Source: Bradyrhizobium sp. B124 (lineage in GTDB: Bacteria; Pseudomonadota; Alphaproteobacteria; Rhizobiales; Xanthobacteraceae). Taken from it: a stretch of 64,000 nt of DNA. Positions within the stretch are counted from its first letter, which is position 1; every line of letters starts with the position of its first letter. The notes below the pieces were generated by a model. That model had not been told where the DNA came from and ran no database searches. It was given only the letters and a program-made list of their open reading frames with translations. Positions 48,159-57,141 of this stretch are shown here, piece by piece. Position numbers and translations under genes: made by a program. The stretch spans positions 6,142,001 through 6,206,000 of the forward strand of contig NZ_CP152413.1 in NCBI RefSeq assembly GCF_038967635.1, read 5' to 3'.

Positions 48159-49520
48159 ATGTCCGCCTTCCCGACCTCGACCACCGTGCTCGATTCCGTG
48201 CTGTTTCGCGATGCCTTCGGCACAAGCGCGATGCGTGAGGTGTTTTCCGACCTGCGGCTGCTCCAGCGCTATGCCGAGGTCGAAGTGGCGCTCGCGAAAG
48301 CCGAAGCGCGTTGCGGCGTGATCCCCGCGGAAGCGGCCGAGGAGATCGCAAAGCGCACCGATGTCACCGCGTTCGATTTCGATCTGCTGCGGCAGGAAAC
48401 CGATGTGGTCGGCTATCCGATCCTGCCGCTGGTGCATCAGATGGCGAAGCAGTGCGGCGAGGCCGGCCGCTATGTCCATTGGGGCGCCACCACGCAGGAC
48501 ATCATGGACACCGCCGTGGTGCTGCAACTGCGCGATGGCCTGAAGATTATCGAGGATGACATCGCTGCGTTGCGCGACATCCTTGCCGACCTCTCGAAGA
48601 AATACCGCGACACGCCGATGGCCGGCCGCACCCATCTGCAGCAGGCGCTGCCGGTGACCTTCGGCTACAAGACCGCGATCTGGCTCGCCGCCTTCGATCG
48701 CCACGCCGCGCGGCTGGCGGAGCTGAAGCCGCGCGTGCTGGTCGGCCAGTTCGCCGGCGCCGCCGGCACGCTGGCCTCGCTGGGTGACAAGGGCTTCGAG
48801 GTCCAGCAGGCGCTGTGCGAGGAGCTCGGCCTCGGCATTCCAATCTCGACCTGGCATGTCGCGCGCGACGGTCTGGCGGAAGCGGTGAATTTCCTCGCGC
48901 TGGTGACGGGGACGCTCGGCAAGATCGCGCTCGACATCATGATCATGGCGTCGACCGAGTTCGGCGAAGTCTACGAACCGTTCGTGAAGGGACGCGGCGC
49001 CTCCTCGACCATGCCGCAGAAGCGCAACCCGATCTCGTCGGAGCTGATGCTTGCCGCTTCCAAGGCGGTGCGCCAGCATGCAGGGTTGATGCTGGACGCG
49101 ATGGTGCAGGATTTCGAACGCGCCACCGGCCCGTGGCACGCCGAATGGATGGCGATCCCGGAGAGTTTCGTACTGACCGCCGGCGCCCTGCACCAGGCCA
49201 GGTTCGCGCTTGGCGGCCTGATCGTCGACGAGAAGCGGATGGCCGGCAATCTCGACATCAGCCGCGGGCTGATCGTCGCTGAAGCCGTGATGATGGGCCT
49301 CGCGCCCGCGATCGGCCGGCAGGAGGCGCATGATGTGGTCTACGACGCCTGCCGTGTCGCCAACGACAGGGGCCTGACGCTGGCCGAGGCGCTGGCAGCG
49401 GATGATCGCGTCGCGAGCCGGATCGACCGGGCGACGATCGACCGCCTCACCGCGCCGAAAAACTATCTCGGCCTCGCGCCCGAGATGGTCGACCGGGTGC
49501 TGGCGTCTGTGAAGCGGTAA
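48159..49520 (+). CDS. Fumarase/aspartase superfamily lyase, PcaB/adenylosuccinate-lyase-like
   Basis: 453 residues from an ATG at 48159 with AGGA upstream; a TTG 6 bases earlier is less likely. Signature loop ASSTMPQKRNP and the conserved GRYVHWGATTQDIMDTA and GRTHLQQALPVTFG segments are present. The family covers 3-carboxy-cis,cis-muconate cycloisomerase (PcaB) and adenylosuccinate lyase. Linkage to a PcaC-like gene 60 bases upstream favours a PcaB-like role on a dicarboxylic substrate. Not the housekeeping PurB, judging from context. Confidence 0.9.
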   Translation: MSAFPTSTTVLDSVLFRDAFGTSAMREVFSDLRLLQRYAEVEVALAKAEARCGVIPAEAAEEIAKRTDVTAFDFDLLRQETDVVGYPILPLVHQMAKQCGEAGRYVHWGATTQDIMDTAVVLQLRDGLKIIEDDIAALRDILADLSKKYRDTPMAGRTHLQQALPVTFGYKTAIWLAAFDRHAARLAELKPRVLVGQFAGAAGTLASLGDKGFEVQQALCEELGLGIPISTWHVARDGLAEAVNFLALVTGTLGKIALDIMIMASTEFGEVYEPFVKGRGASSTMPQKRNPISSELMLAASKAVRQHAGLMLDAMVQDFERATGPWHAEWMAIPESFVLTAGALHQARFALGGLIVDEKRMAGNLDISRGLIVAEAVMMGLAPAIGRQEAHDVVYDACRVANDRGLTLAEALAADDRVASRIDRATIDRLTAPKNYLGLAPEMVDRVLASVKR

Positions 49521-49639
49521 AATTCGCGGCAATTGCTCGCCGTCGCGTGATCGGGTGCGGCGGGCGGGAACCTTGCGAATGCGGATCGAATTGGACTACG
49601 AATCCTTTAAAGCCCTCAAACGACATGGCCGGACACTTC

Positions 49640-50896
49640 ATGACTGCACACCAACGCAACCTTTCCGCCTCGATCGATCCTGTAAAACTCGATCGGCTCG
49701 CCGAAGTCGCGATCAAGGTCGGCCTGCAGCTGCAGCCGGGACAGGATCTGCTGCTGACGGCGCCTGCGGCGGCAATGCCGCTGGTGCGGCGGGTGGCGGA
49801 GCATGCCTACAAGGCCGGCGCGGGTCTCGTGACCCCATTCTTCTCGGACGAAGAGCTCACGCTGGCGCGCTACCGCTACGCCAACGATGCGAGCTTCGAT
49901 CGTGCCGCGAGCTGGCTCTACGAGGGCATGGCGAAGGCGTTCGGCGCCAACACGGCGCGGCTTGCGATCGTCGGCGACAATCCGATGCTGCTGTCGGGCG
50001 AAGACCCGACCAAGGTGGCACGCGCCAGCAAGGCCAATTCGATCGCCTACCAGCCGGCGCTGCAGAAGATCGTCAATTTCGACACCAACTGGAACATCAT
50101 CGCCTATCCGAGCACGTCCTGGGCGAAGCAGGTATTCCCCGATGATGCCGAGGACGTCGCGGTGGCGAAACTCGCGGACGCGATCTTCTCCGCGTCCCGG
50201 GTCGATCAGGACGGCGCCGTCGCCAACTGGGAGCAGCACAATGCCAGGCTGCGCGAGCGCACCGAATGGCTGAACGGCCAGCGCTTCCACGCATTGAAAT
50301 ATTCCGGTCCCGGCATGGACCTCACCATCGGCCTTGCCGATGGTCATGAATGGGAAGGCGGCGCGTCGACCGCCAAGAACGGCATTGTCTGCAATGCCAA
50401 CATTCCGACCGAAGAAGTGTTTACGACGCCGCACTGCCGCCGCGTCAGCGGCCACGTCGTCAGCTCCAAGCCGCTGTCCTATCAGGGCACGCTGATCGAC
50501 AACATTTCGGTCAAGTTCGAGGACGGCCGCATCGTCGAGGCCAAGGCCTCGCGCGGCGAGGAAGTGTTGAACAAGGTGCTCGACACCGACGAGGGCGCAC
50601 GCCGCCTCGGCGAGGTCGCGCTGGTGCCGCATTCCTCGCCGATCTCGAAGAGCGGGCTGTTGTTCTTCAACACGCTGTTCGACGAGAATGCCGCCTCGCA
50701 CATCGCGCTCGGCCAGTGCTACTCGAAATGCTTCGTTAACGGCGACAAGCTGACGCCGCAGCAGATCGCCGAGCAGGGCGGTAACAAGAGCCTGATCCAT
50801 ATCGACTGGATGATCGGCTCCGCCCACACCGACATCGACGGCATCCACGCCGACGGCCGCAGCGTGCCGGTGTTCCGCAAGGGCGAGTGGGCGTAG
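49640..50896 (+). CDS. M29-family metallo-aminopeptidase
   Basis: 418 residues from the ATG at 49640, matching AmpS/AmpT length; upstream in-frame ATGs at 49547 and 49625 add unsupported residues. Metal-binding candidates lie in CNANIPTEEVFTTPHCRRVSG (Glu, Glu, His) and NKSLIHIDWMIGSAHTDIDG (His, Asp). Removes N-terminal residues from peptides in the cytoplasm. It follows the lyase by about 120 bases, so membership of the GntR-controlled unit is uncertain. Confidence 0.92.
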   Translation: MTAHQRNLSASIDPVKLDRLAEVAIKVGLQLQPGQDLLLTAPAAAMPLVRRVAEHAYKAGAGLVTPFFSDEELTLARYRYANDASFDRAASWLYEGMAKAFGANTARLAIVGDNPMLLSGEDPTKVARASKANSIAYQPALQKIVNFDTNWNIIAYPSTSWAKQVFPDDAEDVAVAKLADAIFSASRVDQDGAVANWEQHNARLRERTEWLNGQRFHALKYSGPGMDLTIGLADGHEWEGGASTAKNGIVCNANIPTEEVFTTPHCRRVSGHVVSSKPLSYQGTLIDNISVKFEDGRIVEAKASRGEEVLNKVLDTDEGARRLGEVALVPHSSPISKSGLLFFNTLFDENAASHIALGQCYSKCFVNGDKLTPQQIAEQGGNKSLIHIDWMIGSAHTDIDGIHADGRSVPVFRKGEWA

Positions 50897-50914
50897 CAGC
50901 CGCTACCACTCAGT

Positions 50915-51038
50915 CCCGTCATCCTGAGGTGCGAACGAAGTGAGCCTCGAAGGATGCACGGCCCGGATATCGCGGTGCGGAGAGACCTCGGCCGTTCGCC
51001 CTTCGAGGCTCGCTTCGCTCACACCTCAGGGTGACGGG
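50915..51038. repeat. Intergenic palindromic repeat, family B copy 2
   Basis: CCCGTCATCCTGAGGTGCGA ... CGCTCACACCTCAGGGTGACGGGG-type ends, inner GAGCCTCGAAGG/CCTTCGAGGCTC arms and the shared GATGCACGGCCCGG core also seen at 10031-10135 (inverted). Between convergent genes. Confidence 0.85.
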
Positions 51039-51075
51039 GAAAAATTAGTGTGCTCGAACCATTACAAAAGGCCGG

Positions 51076-52008
51076 CTAGTGGAATCGCAGCTCACGCGCG
51101 GCGAGCAATTCGCCTCGCGGTGCGCTGAAGCGGCAGGTCTCGTGCTGGGGCCGGAAGCCGAGCCGGCGGTAGATCTTCAGCGCGGGTGCGTTGCGGCTCG
51201 AGACGTTGAGCCAGCAGGGATGTTCGACCGACACGTCGTGTGCGGCCAGCACGCGATAGACCAGCAGCTGGCCGAGCCCGCGTCCCTGCCGTGCCGGGTC
51301 GACGGCGACCGACTCGATCCACATCGAGTTCCGCTCCGGCTCGGTCAGGCAGAAGCCCGACATCTGGCCATCTTCCGACGCGATCCAGACTTCGCTCTCG
51401 GTCAGGACCTGCGCCATCTCCTCCGGCGAATACCGGCGGAACGCGGAGTCCGAGGCATAGGCGGCGTTGTGGAGGCGCGCCACCTCGCCGGCGCAGGCGG
51501 TGACGTCGCTGACCTGTTCGATGGTGGCGCGGGCCGCCGCGAGCGTGCGCGCCGGCTGCAACGGCTCGACGCATTTCATCCCGATTTCGGACTCGACATG
51601 AACAAAGCCGAAAGCGGCCACGAACGCCATTCCCGCCGGCCAATCGCTGCTCACCAGCGTCTGGACGGTGAGATCGGGATCGGTGTCGATCGCAAGCACG
51701 TCGTCGAACAGCGCGAGGCCAATCCGCCGGCGCCGGACCTCAGGCGCGACGACGATCTTGAGGAACCGGGAATGATGCGCGCCCTGATCGCGCAACGATG
51801 ACTCAGCGAGGCCAAGGAGTCGGCCGTTCCGCTCGGCAATGCGGAAGTCGCGGCCGCCACGGTTCTGCGGCAGTTTCAGGAACTGATCCCACTGCGGCAG
51901 CGTGACAGGGCCCAGCCGCGGTTCCACCGCAGCCGCCTTTGCGTAGAGTTCGACCACCGCTTCTGCATCAGCCTCACGAAGCGGCCGGATGGTGATGCTG
52001 TCATCCAT
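51076..52008 (-). CDS. Tandem GNAT acetyltransferase
   Basis: 310 residues from the ATG at 52008. Two GNAT domains: the first has KIVVAPEVRRRRIGLALFDD (motif A, about residues 85-105), the second ESVAVDPARQGRGLGQLLVY (about 230-250) with the full R/Q-x-x-G-x-G/A pyrophosphate loop. The first lacks the glycine pattern and may be a non-catalytic duplicate. Acetyl-CoA-dependent transfer to an unknown amine. The ATG is 11 bases past the stop of the amidohydrolase, so they are co-transcribed. Confidence 0.88.
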   Translation of the reverse strand: MDDSITIRPLREADAEAVVELYAKAAAVEPRLGPVTLPQWDQFLKLPQNRGGRDFRIAERNGRLLGLAESSLRDQGAHHSRFLKIVVAPEVRRRRIGLALFDDVLAIDTDPDLTVQTLVSSDWPAGMAFVAAFGFVHVESEIGMKCVEPLQPARTLAAARATIEQVSDVTACAGEVARLHNAAYASDSAFRRYSPEEMAQVLTESEVWIASEDGQMSGFCLTEPERNSMWIESVAVDPARQGRGLGQLLVYRVLAAHDVSVEHPCWLNVSSRNAPALKIYRRLGFRPQHETCRFSAPRGELLAARELRFH

Positions 52009-52019
52009 GAGTCGCAAGT

Positions 52020-53069
52020 TTACCCGATATCGAGCCGATAGACATCCTTTGCCGTCTGCAAGAACAACGCCGTCTTCTCGGCTTCGCTATATTGTGATGC
52101 AAGTCGTTTAAAGGTGTTGAAGATCACCTGATAGCTGCACTGTCCCTTATCAGGTGGGAAGTTGCTTTCGAACATGCAACGGCTCGGGCCGAACGCCTCG
52201 ATGCAGGTCTCCACATAGGGCCGCCAGGCGGCGGCGAGTTCCTCCGACGACGGCGGCCTGGGGCGGAGGTGGAAGTCGTAGCCGAGCAGGCACATCGCCA
52301 GCCCGCCGAGCTTGACCACGACGTTCGGGCATTTGGCGATCTCCTGGATCGACGCCTTCCAGACCGGAAAGGTCTCCTCGCGCTTGCCGGCGAAACGGCC
52401 GGTGCCGACCGGACCGCCGCAATGGTCGAGCACGATCCGGGTGTCGGGAAAGGCGCGGGCGAGGTCGGTCAGCTGGCCGATCTGCGGGTGGAACAGCCAG
52501 GCATCGAAGCTGAGGCCGAGCGGCGCCAAGCAGGCGAACCCCCTACGAAAGGTGGCATCCAGCAAGATGCCCTTCGGGCGATTGGCATACATGTGGGCGA
52601 CATTGGGGTCCTCGTCCCAGGCCGAGGAGTGGCGGATGCCGCGGAACCGGCCGTTGCCGGCGGCGATCTCAGCCTCCAGCACCGCCTTGGCCTGGTCGCC
52701 GATCAGAAGGTTAACGTGGCTGACGATGCCGGCGCAAATCGCCGCCTTGCCATAGCCGCCGCTCGCCGCCATCGCCGCGACGCCGTTGGCGAACTCGACC
52801 TCGCCGACCGGCCGGAACGCCTCCGGCCCGTCGGCGCGATACATCGACCGGCAGTCGACATAGACGGTCGCCACGATGTTGTGGCCCGAGGCGATGTCGT
52901 CGCGCATCTCCTCGATCAGATAGCGCAAGCCCCCGCGGTCCCAGAGATGATGGTGCGGATCGACGATCGGCCTGTTGGGATCGATGATCTCCTCGGTGTA
53001 TTGGGCGAGCCAGTCTTCGCGCGGATTGGCATAGAGCCCGCTCGCAGAGGCGGGCAGAGTGCTGGCCAT
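52020..53069 (-). CDS. Amidohydrolase-family (amidohydrolase-2) metal-dependent hydrolase
   Basis: 349 residues from the ATG at 53069 with AGGGAG upstream. TIM-barrel start PIVDPHHHLWDRGGLRYLIE carries the HxH metal pair; RIVLDHCGG gives the next His, and MFESNFPPDKGQCSY the late-strand Asp region. Family members hydrolyse lactones (such as 2-pyrone-4,6-dicarboxylate) or decarboxylate aromatic acids. Lies between an MFS exporter and a GNAT gene on the same strand. Substrate not assignable. Confidence 0.92.
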   Translation of the reverse strand: MASTLPASASGLYANPREDWLAQYTEEIIDPNRPIVDPHHHLWDRGGLRYLIEEMRDDIASGHNIVATVYVDCRSMYRADGPEAFRPVGEVEFANGVAAMAASGGYGKAAICAGIVSHVNLLIGDQAKAVLEAEIAAGNGRFRGIRHSSAWDEDPNVAHMYANRPKGILLDATFRRGFACLAPLGLSFDAWLFHPQIGQLTDLARAFPDTRIVLDHCGGPVGTGRFAGKREETFPVWKASIQEIAKCPNVVVKLGGLAMCLLGYDFHLRPRPPSSEELAAAWRPYVETCIEAFGPSRCMFESNFPPDKGQCSYQVIFNTFKRLASQYSEAEKTALFLQTAKDVYRLDIG

Positions 53070-53152
53070 GGATGATGCTCCCTGTTCTTGCTCTTGTCGG
53101 CCGCCGATCCGGTGTCGGCTGCAGGGAGGATAACGAGCCGCGCGCGAACAGG

Positions 53153-54541
53153 TCAAATGCGCAGGCGTGGCGCCTCGTGCCCTGTCACCATCCACGCCAC
53201 GCCGGCGCCAGCGAACTGGACGAGGCTTCCGGCGATCATCGTGAGCAGCAGGCCGTGGCTGCCGCCGCCGGTTGCCGCGTAGCACGCGCCGAGCACCGCA
53301 ACCCCGATCGTCGCGCCGCTGATCCGGGCCACGTTGATCAGCGCCGCAGCCGTACCGGCCCGCGCGGCGGCGACGTCGCCGACCGCCATCGCCGAGAGCG
53401 GCCCGGCCGCGAGGCCGAGCCCGAGGCCGGTGATGGCCAGTCCGAACTCGGCCAGGGCGATGTCCGGTCGCAGGCCACCAAGGCCAATCATCAGGAGGCC
53501 GACACCCATCAGCGTCACGCCGCCCGAGGTGGCCGCGCGCAGCCCGAGCTTTTCCGACTGCATGCCGGAGAACGGTGAGACCATCACGAAGACCAGCGAC
53601 ATCGGCAGCAGCGCGGCGGCGCTTGCCGCGGCATCGAGCCGTCCGCTCGACTGCCACGCCAGCGGCAGCACGAAGACCATGCCGTACCCGCCGAATGTCA
53701 TGCCCGTGGTGGCGATCATGGCGGCGCGGAACCGGCGTGCGCTGAGGATATCCGGCGACAGCAGCGCCTCCGAGCCCTTTCTCCTTTCGACCGCGATCAA
53801 CAGGGTCGCTGAAAGCGCAGCAACGAGCAGCGCGGCGGTCATCGCGCCCGGCGCCGATTGTGCGCCGATGGCGGCATAGGTCAGGCTTCCAAGCGCCAAT
53901 GCACCGCAGAGCTGGGCCGGAATGTCGACCGCGCGCCGCTGCGGGTTCACCGATTCCGGGATCGTCGACCCAGCCATCAGTACGACGAGCAGGCCGAACG
54001 GCACGATCACCAGGAAGATGCTGCGCCAGCCCAACCATGGGATCAGCAGCCCGCCAAGGCTCGGTCCCAGTGCCATGGCGACGCCGTTGCAGGCGGCCCA
54101 GATACCAAGCGCACGGGCGCGCTCCTCCGGCCGGTCCCAGACCACCCGGATGATCGCAAGCGAGGCCGGAATCATCAGCGCGCCGCCGGCGCCGGTGAGG
54201 GCGCGACCGCCGATCAGCACCAGCGCGGACGGCGCGGCCGCGCACAGCAGCGACGCGAAAGTGAAGATCAGAGCGCCGCAGATCAGGATTCGGCGCCGGC
54301 CATATCTGTCCGCGAGCATTCCGCCGGTCAGCAGCGAGACCGCGTAGACCAGATTGTAGCTGTCGACGATCCATTGCAGCTCATCGACACCCGCACCGAA
54401 ATGATTACCGATCGCGCGCGCGCCGAGATTGACGATGAACGTATCGATATGCGCGATCGTGACGGCGAGGCACAGCGTCAGCAGCGTCAGCCGCTGCGAT
54501 GCGCGCATGGCAAAGGGTTTACGCCGAAGCATATCGTCCAT
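53153..54541 (-). CDS. MFS drug-exporter-like transporter (DHA2 group)
   Basis: 462 residues, 12-14 membrane helices. Early motif DSYNLVYAVSLLTGGMLADR-YGRRR and motif C-like GIWAACNGVAMALGPSLGG are typical of EmrB/QacA-type exporters. AGGA precedes the ATG. The MerR regulator stop lies 34 bases upstream, so it probably belongs to the AKR-MerR operon and exports or protects from the same toxic compound. Confidence 0.92.
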   Translation of the reverse strand: MDDMLRRKPFAMRASQRLTLLTLCLAVTIAHIDTFIVNLGARAIGNHFGAGVDELQWIVDSYNLVYAVSLLTGGMLADRYGRRRILICGALIFTFASLLCAAAPSALVLIGGRALTGAGGALMIPASLAIIRVVWDRPEERARALGIWAACNGVAMALGPSLGGLLIPWLGWRSIFLVIVPFGLLVVLMAGSTIPESVNPQRRAVDIPAQLCGALALGSLTYAAIGAQSAPGAMTAALLVAALSATLLIAVERRKGSEALLSPDILSARRFRAAMIATTGMTFGGYGMVFVLPLAWQSSGRLDAAASAAALLPMSLVFVMVSPFSGMQSEKLGLRAATSGGVTLMGVGLLMIGLGGLRPDIALAEFGLAITGLGLGLAAGPLSAMAVGDVAAARAGTAAALINVARISGATIGVAVLGACYAATGGGSHGLLLTMIAGSLVQFAGAGVAWMVTGHEAPRLRI

Positions 54542-54575
54542 CGCGGATCCTGCTATTCGATGTCGGGTTGGGCGT

Positions 54576-55037
54576 TCAGGCCCTGGTGGCGGACCGCTTG
54601 GCGCGGGCGCGCTGCTGTGGCGAGACCTTGGGCCGCGTGCCTGCCGCGACCCACTCGTCGTAGAACTCGATCTTGGCGTCGACCAGCGCGAGCGCTTCGG
54701 TCCATTTGGCGATCATGGCCCGGACGCGGAGCTGGTGCTCGGCGAGCAGCGCGCGGCGCTTGCGCAAGGTCGCGCTGCCCTGCTTCACGAGCGTGGTATA
54801 GTCGCGAAGCTGCTTGATCGACATCCCGGTCAAGCGCAGCCGCTCCATCAGATCGAGCCAGCCGATGTGATAGTCGTTGTAGACGCGGCGGCGGCCGCGG
54901 TCTCTGACGACGCCGGGCATCAGGCCCTGCGCTTCATACCAGCGGATGGTATGCACGCTTCGGCCGGAGCGCCGCGCGATGTCGCCGATGTAGAGTGCGT
55001 TCGGCGTCGCCTGCAAATTGGGTGTCCGGGCGTCCAT
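54576..55037 (-). CDS. MerR-family transcriptional regulator
   Basis: 153 residues from the ATG at 55037, which shares one base with the aldo/keto reductase stop (TGATG). N-terminal winged helix YIGDIARRSGRSVHTIRWYEAQGL, then a dimerisation helix rich in Leu/Arg. No cysteine cluster for metal binding, so a small organic or redox effector is likely. A perfect MerR-type operator lies ahead of the operon (56083-56104). Confidence 0.92.
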   Translation of the reverse strand: MDARTPNLQATPNALYIGDIARRSGRSVHTIRWYEAQGLMPGVVRDRGRRRVYNDYHIGWLDLMERLRLTGMSIKQLRDYTTLVKQGSATLRKRRALLAEHQLRVRAMIAKWTEALALVDAKIEFYDEWVAAGTRPKVSPQQRARAKRSATRA

Positions 55038-56032
55038 CACAGATAGACCGCCTTCATCGCGCCGGCCGGATAGCGCTCACCTGCCGCGGCGCCGGCCGGG
55101 ATGGCTGCTGAGATCCGTGCCAGCTCGTCCGGCGAAAGCACCACGTCGAGGGCGTCGATGTTCTCGTCCAGCCGGCTACGCTGCTTGGTGCCGGGAATCG
55201 GCACGACGTCCTGTCCCTGCGCCAGCAGCCAGGCGAGCACGAGCTGAGCCGGTGTGCAATTCTTCTCGTGTGCGATCGTCACGATGCCGCTGACGAGATC
55301 GCGGTTGCGGGCAAAATTATCGCCGGCGAAGCGCGGATGGTCGCCGCGGCGATCGCCCGCGATGTCGGCCTGCGACTGGATCTGGCCGGTCAGGAAGCCG
55401 CGGCCGAGCGGCGAATAGGCGACGAAGGCGATGCCGAGCGCCCGCGTCGTCTGCAGGGTCTCCTCGGCCTCGCTGCGGTACAGCAGGGAATATTCGGTCT
55501 GCACCGCGGCCAGTCTGTGCACCTTGTGCGCGCGGCGAATGGTTTCAGGGCGCGCCTCGCACAGGCCGAGATGGCGAACCTTGCCTTGCTCGACGAGGCG
55601 CGCCATCGCGCCGACCGTATCCTCGATCGGAACGTTCGGATCGATGCGGTGCTGGTAGTAGAGATCGATAGTTTCGATGTTGAGCCGCTTCAGGCTCGCC
55701 TCGCAGGCTTCTTGGACATAAGCGGGCCGTCCGTCCACGCTCTGTCCGGTCGCGGTCTTCACCTGACCGAATTTGGTCGCGATCACGACCCTGTCGCGCA
55801 GGCCCTTCAGCGCGCGGCCCAGCAATTCCTCGTTGTGGCCCCAGCCATAGAGATCGGCGCTGTCGAGGAAGTCGATGCCGCGGTCGATGGCGTAGCGGAT
55901 GAAGTCGGGCGTCGCCGTATCGTCGTTGGCGCCGTAGACGCCGGACAGCGACATGCAGCCGAGCCCGACGGCGGAAACCTGCGGGCCGTCATTGCCGAGT
56001 CTGCGGTGCGGGAGCTTGCTTGAAGGTGTCAT
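55037..56032 (-). CDS. Aldo/keto reductase
   Basis: 331 residues. The catalytic tetrad regions are seen: FLDSADLYGWGHNEELLG (Asp, Tyr), VVIATKFG (Lys) and IDLYYQHRIDP (His). C-terminal VPIPGTKQRSRLDENIDAL binds the NADPH phosphate. It belongs to the AKR11/13-like group that reduces aldehydes and quinones. First gene of the operon preceded by the MerR operator; likely a detoxification enzyme induced by its own substrate. Confidence 0.94.
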   Translation of the reverse strand: MTPSSKLPHRRLGNDGPQVSAVGLGCMSLSGVYGANDDTATPDFIRYAIDRGIDFLDSADLYGWGHNEELLGRALKGLRDRVVIATKFGQVKTATGQSVDGRPAYVQEACEASLKRLNIETIDLYYQHRIDPNVPIEDTVGAMARLVEQGKVRHLGLCEARPETIRRAHKVHRLAAVQTEYSLLYRSEAEETLQTTRALGIAFVAYSPLGRGFLTGQIQSQADIAGDRRGDHPRFAGDNFARNRDLVSGIVTIAHEKNCTPAQLVLAWLLAQGQDVVPIPGTKQRSRLDENIDALDVVLSPDELARISAAIPAGAAAGERYPAGAMKAVYL

Positions 56033-56082
56033 GCGATTGGTCCTCGTGGCCGGGTGTTACCGGACAATCCCGAGTGAACAAG

Positions 56083-56104
56083 CTAGAGTATACTCTAGGT
56101 CAAG
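56083..56104 (-). promoter_or_regulatory. MerR-type operator-promoter
   Basis: Read on the reverse strand, TTGACC (-35, 56104-56099) runs into CTAGAGTATACTCTAG, a perfect 16-bp palindrome at 56083-56098. CTTGACCTnnAGTnnACTnnAG is the known MerR-family layout, with the operator lying in a long -35/-10 spacer. It sits 50 bases before the aldo/keto reductase ATG. Confidence 0.85.
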
Positions 56105-56151
56105 CGCGAAAGTGCCGGCGCACGAAATCGTGTCAGGGGCAGTCGGGCGCC

Positions 56152-56967
56152 TTACACGCCGTCGAGGATGATCACCGTTGGGGTCGCCGGCAGCGTGTCG
56201 CGCGAGATCCGCAAGGTGTGCTCGCCGCCGCGGCGGTCGATCTCGAATTGCTGGCCGATCAGGCGCATGAACTCGTCGAGCGGGGTGGCGAACCGGTGCA
56301 TCGGCAGCACGACGGCGGCGCGCAACCGCTTGGTGATCTCGGAGATGCCGTCGAGCGACATCGTATAGGTGCCGTCGATCGGCACCATCACGATGTCGAG
56401 CCGGCCGATCGCCGCGAAATGGCTGTCGTCGAGCTTGACGTGGAGGTGGCCGAGATGGCCGATGCAGAGGCCGGCGACCTCGAAGATGAAGATCGAGTTG
56501 CCGTCCTTGATCATCTCGCCGCCGGAGTCCTCGCCCCAATAGCGGCGGATGTCGGTGGTGACGTTGCGGATATAGACGTCGCCGATCCGCATCCCGTAAT
56601 GCGCGGCCTGGCCCTTCTCGCCCCAGCCATGCAGCACGTGCGGAATCCCGGGGTCGGGAAACAGCGTGTAATGCGTCGCGTGGGCCCGGTTCATGGTGGC
56701 GATGTCGGGCAGCCGCCCGGTCTGATAGACGCCGTTGTAATCGGTCGCGATCCTGATGCCGCCGGGCGTGTCGATGTAATAGGTCGAATGGCCGGCATAG
56801 GTGATCGCGACCTCGTCGGCTTTGGCCGCGATGCGCCGGTAGTTCACCGGGACGGCGCGGGGCGGCGCATTGGCCATCGCCAGGCACTCGCTGCGCTCGG
56901 CATCCTGCGCCAGGGTGTGGCTGGTGAACGTTCCCAGCAAGACGAGCGCGGCGAGCAATCTCAGCAT
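56152..56967 (-). CDS. Secreted MBL-fold hydrolase-like protein
   Basis: 271 residues with signal peptide MLRLLAALVLLGTFTSHTLA. Metallo-beta-lactamase fold of the UlaG-like branch: ITYAGHSTYYIDTPGGIRIATDYNG, NRAHATHYTLFPDPG, GLCIGHLGHLH and VVLPMHRF. The standard HxHxDH is not intact (HATHY in its place), so the metal site may be altered. Periplasmic. Monocistronic. Substrate unknown. Confidence 0.85.
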   Translation of the reverse strand: MLRLLAALVLLGTFTSHTLAQDAERSECLAMANAPPRAVPVNYRRIAAKADEVAITYAGHSTYYIDTPGGIRIATDYNGVYQTGRLPDIATMNRAHATHYTLFPDPGIPHVLHGWGEKGQAAHYGMRIGDVYIRNVTTDIRRYWGEDSGGEMIKDGNSIFIFEVAGLCIGHLGHLHVKLDDSHFAAIGRLDIVMVPIDGTYTMSLDGISEITKRLRAAVVLPMHRFATPLDEFMRLIGQQFEIDRRGGEHTLRISRDTLPATPTVIILDGV

Positions 56968-57141
56968 GACCTGTTCCGCCTTCGGCGATATCCGCCGGCA
57001 TCAGACTATCGCGCAATTGGCGTGCCGTCATGATGAGGCGGGCGCATCGCTCCATGGCGTAGGCTGCAATACGATCCGGGCGATTATTTCATTGGCAGGC
57101 GCTATCATGCCGCGCAGATCACAGCGATCAGGGAGTTCTGC

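Noticed and set aside
52020..54374. 784-codon frame as one fused gene
   Set aside because: Only 52020-53069 is amidohydrolase. The upstream part is the MFS gene read in another frame, and a good ribosome-binding site marks the internal ATG.
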